A DNA stretch of 15,568 nucleotides from JAWXBM01 sp034440115 (GTDB taxonomy: Bacteria; Pseudomonadota; Gammaproteobacteria; Xanthomonadales; SZUA-36), in assembly GCA_034440115.1 (NCBI GenBank), contig JAWXBM010000141.1:1-15568 (forward strand). Direction: 5' to 3'. The translations under genes were made by a program, and so were the position numbers. The notes below the pieces were generated by a model, which saw only the letters and a program-made list of their open reading frames with translations, had not been told where the DNA came from and ran no database searches. Every line of letters starts with the position of its first letter. The first letter of the stretch is position 1. Below are positions 14,101 through 15,568 of this stretch, piece after piece.

Positions 14101-15568
14101 GTATCTGATTCACTTTTGGGCTCGCCACGACGTTGATGTTCATACAGGAACTTGCGTCGCAACAGGCCGCCCGGATCATCCGGAATGCGGCGCAACCACT
14201 GCTCCATGGCCTGGGCATCTTCTTCGGTCCAGGCTTGGGTGTGATCAGTTTCTTGCTGCTCGGTGGGCTCGCCTTCGCCTTGTTCGGCTTCCTGTTCACC
14301 CTCTTGCCCATCTTCGTTATCGGCTCCATCCTGACCTTCCTCGCCTTCTTCACCCTGCTGCGATTCGCTGTCGGACTCCTGATCGCTTTGCTCGCCCTCG
14401 CCCTCGCCTTCGTCGCCCTCGTCGCCTTCCTGCTGCTCTTGCTGTTGTTGATCTTTCATTTGCTGCAGTAAATCGCGATTGAACTGGGCATCTTCCATGT
14501 CCGGGTCCAGTTCCAGTGCGCGGTCGTAGGCTTCCAGCGCGGCATCCAGCTCACCCATCTGCGCCAGTGCATTGCCGCGGTTGTAATGGGCATCAGCAGC
14601 GGAGTCGTCCTTCATCCAGGATGACAGGGCATTGCTGAAACCACCGGAGCGATACCAGGCTTCACCGGCAAGATCCGGAGCTCTCGCTAACGACGCAGCG
14701 CGGCTGCTGTCGCCCGCTTGCAATGCATCCCAGGCCTGTTGATCACGGGTTTGCCACAAGTCATCCCACCAACTGGCCTGGGCCGAAGGTGCGTACAGAC
14801 TGGCACTGAGCATCAACGATGGCAAAATCAGCGGCAGGCAAAACAACAGGCCGCGGCGGAAACCCATTAGCACCAGCGGCAGCAGTAACAACAACACAAA
14901 TGGCCCGGCGTCTTTCCAACGCTGGTCCAGAGAACCTTCGCGGCGGGCGAACTCACCACCCTCCAGGCTCATCCACGGCGCGGTGTCTTGCATGGTTGCG
15001 CTGATCTGTGAGTAGCGGCCAGCACCAGCATTGGCTACCCGTTGCAAGGAGGCTTCATCCAGCCGCGCAATCACCACATTGCCGGAGCGGTCACTCACAA
15101 AGCCCGTCCCACTCGGTATCGGTGCACCCTCTGCCGTGCCAACACCCAAAACCGAAGTGACGATGCCACGATCGGCCAGTTCGCGGGCCTTGGCTTCAGC
15201 GCGCGAATCAGTGGCATCGGTGACCAGCAGGATTTCGCCGCGCTCGAAACCAGCGCGTTGCAGCAGAGCAGCGGCCAGCGTCATGGCCTTATCGGCGCGG
15301 CTGCCGGTGACCGGCATCACTTCTGGGCCGAGGGCGGGCAACAGGCTGGCAATGGTGTTGGTGTCATTGGTCAAGGGCGATACCACGTAGGCATCACCGG
15401 CATAGGCCACCAGGCCAGTCTGGCCTTCTTCGGTTTGGGCCAACAGATCAGCGATGCGGAAACGCGCGCGGGTCAGGCGGCTGGGGCGCAGGTCTTCTGC
15501 CAGCATGGAAGTCGACAGATCCAGCGCAATGACGCGGGCGTCACGAGCCGCCAGCGAGCTTGCCGGCA
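14094..15568 (-). CDS. VWA-TPR protein, BatB/BatC type (5' end outside the window)
   Basis: The gene is cut by the right edge, so its N-terminus is missing. The visible part opens with 'RVIALDLSTSMLAEDL', whose DxSxS motif is the metal-ion (MIDAS) site of a von Willebrand factor A domain, followed by 'GLVAYAGDAYVVSPLTND' and 'ILLVTDATDS'. A transmembrane segment ('PFVLLLLLPLVLMGF') and a second hydrophobic stretch come next, then a TPR ('AHYNRGNALAQMGELDAALE'). A long Glu/Gln/Gly/Asp-rich low-complexity region (14247-14453) follows, then a C-terminal 'DPGGLLRRKFLYEHQRR'. This is a fusion of BatB (VWA) and BatC (TPR), as found in Pseudomonas-like genomes. It overlaps batD and probably belongs to a larger operon with a MoxR ATPase and a DUF58 protein upstream, outside the window. 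ATG 15506 is internal, since the reading frame continues to the edge. Confidence 0.92.
   Translation of the reverse strand, partial: PASSLAARDARVIALDLSTSMLAEDLRPSRLTRARFRIADLLAQTEEGQTGLVAYAGDAYVVSPLTNDTNTIASLLPALGPEVMPVTGSRADKAMTLAAALLQRAGFERGEILLVTDATDSRAEAKARELADRGIVTSVLGVGTAEGAPIPSGTGFVSDRSGNVVIARLDEASLQRVANAGAGRYSQISATMQDTAPWMSLEGGEFARREGSLDQRWKDAGPFVLLLLLPLVLMGFRRGLLFCLPLILPSLMLSASLYAPSAQASWWDDLWQTRDQQAWDALQAGDSSRAASLARAPDLAGEAWYRSGGFSNALSSWMKDDSAADAHYNRGNALAQMGELDAALEAYDRALELDPDMEDAQFNRDLLQQMKDQQQQEQQEGDEGDEGEGEGEQSDQESDSESQQGEEGEEGQDGADNEDGQEGEQEAEQGEGEPTEQQETDHTQAWTEEDAQAMEQWLRRIPDDPGGLLRRKFLYEHQRRGEPKSESDTW
14247..14453 (-). repeat. Acidic low-complexity coding repeat in the VWA-TPR gene
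   Basis: About 69 codons encode almost only Glu, Gln, Gly, Asp and Ser, with runs such as EGDEGDEGEGEGEQ. The DNA is a degenerate short repeat of GAG, GGC, CAG and GAC codons. Such tracts are prone to length change by slippage. The opposite strand reads as very hydrophobic, which is an artefact. Confidence 0.75.

Noticed and set aside
14133..14471. Plus-strand open frame encoding a very hydrophobic 112-residue 'membrane protein'
   Set aside because: It is the antisense of the Glu/Gln/Gly/Asp-rich tract of the VWA-TPR gene. The complement of GAG and CAG codons gives Leu-rich frames, so the hydrophobicity is an artefact.
1..15568. CRISPR array, tRNA or rRNA genes, phage or defence system
   Set aside because: No regular spaced repeats of CRISPR type, no tRNA-like cloverleaf or rRNA sequence was recognised, and all large genes belong to housekeeping, transport or Bat families.

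Overview
This window looks like part of a gammaproteobacterial chromosome. It has a PlsB-type glycerol-3-phosphate acyltransferase with a Pseudomonas-like sequence, TtcA, an ArgS/SPOR-protein pair, a BatB/C-BatD aerotolerance operon and gammaproteobacterial REP-type repeats. By eye the base composition is moderate, a little above half G+C. The lineage (a marine or Cellvibrio/Pseudomonas-like group) is an inference from these families, not a database result.

Layout. Bases 1-227 hold three small hairpins with near-identical loops, then an inverted pair of REP-like palindromes. plsB follows on the plus strand (228-2735), then a second REP pair and a convergent gene for a small YdcH/DUF465 protein (minus, 2802-3032). 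A large inverted repeat of GGGGTCAGAGTAA-type motifs lies between that gene and ttcA (plus, 3227-4114). After ttcA come a TakP-type TRAP solute-binding lipoprotein (plus, 4171-5298), another REP unit and a four-helix membrane protein of unknown function (plus, 5362-5748). The TRAP large permease dctM converges on them (minus, 5766-7145) and forms a coupled operon with a gamma-type carbonic anhydrase homologue (minus, 7139-7711). A 528-base divergent intergenic region (7712-8239) carries DnaA-box-like sites and the argS leader. argS (8240-10000) and a SPOR-domain membrane protein (10022-10612) follow on the plus strand. Next are an unexplained fragment (10621-10866) and a CNNM/CorC-type ion transporter (10892-12127). 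A repeat-rich convergent junction (12128-12375) separates this from batD (minus, 12376-14100) and the truncated VWA-TPR gene batB/batC (minus, 14094-15568, continuing past the right edge).

How the genes work together. PlsB starts phospholipid synthesis. TtcA and ArgS act on tRNA. The binding protein and DctM are two of the three parts of a TRAP uptake system, but no DctQ small permease is visible. The BatB/C and BatD proteins form an envelope complex linked to stress or oxygen tolerance in other bacteria. No CRISPR array, intact transposase, phage gene, toxin-antitoxin pair or recognisable defence system was found. The unusual material is mainly in the intergenic repeats, the split TRAP locus, the DnaA-box cluster and the junction downstream of the SPOR gene.
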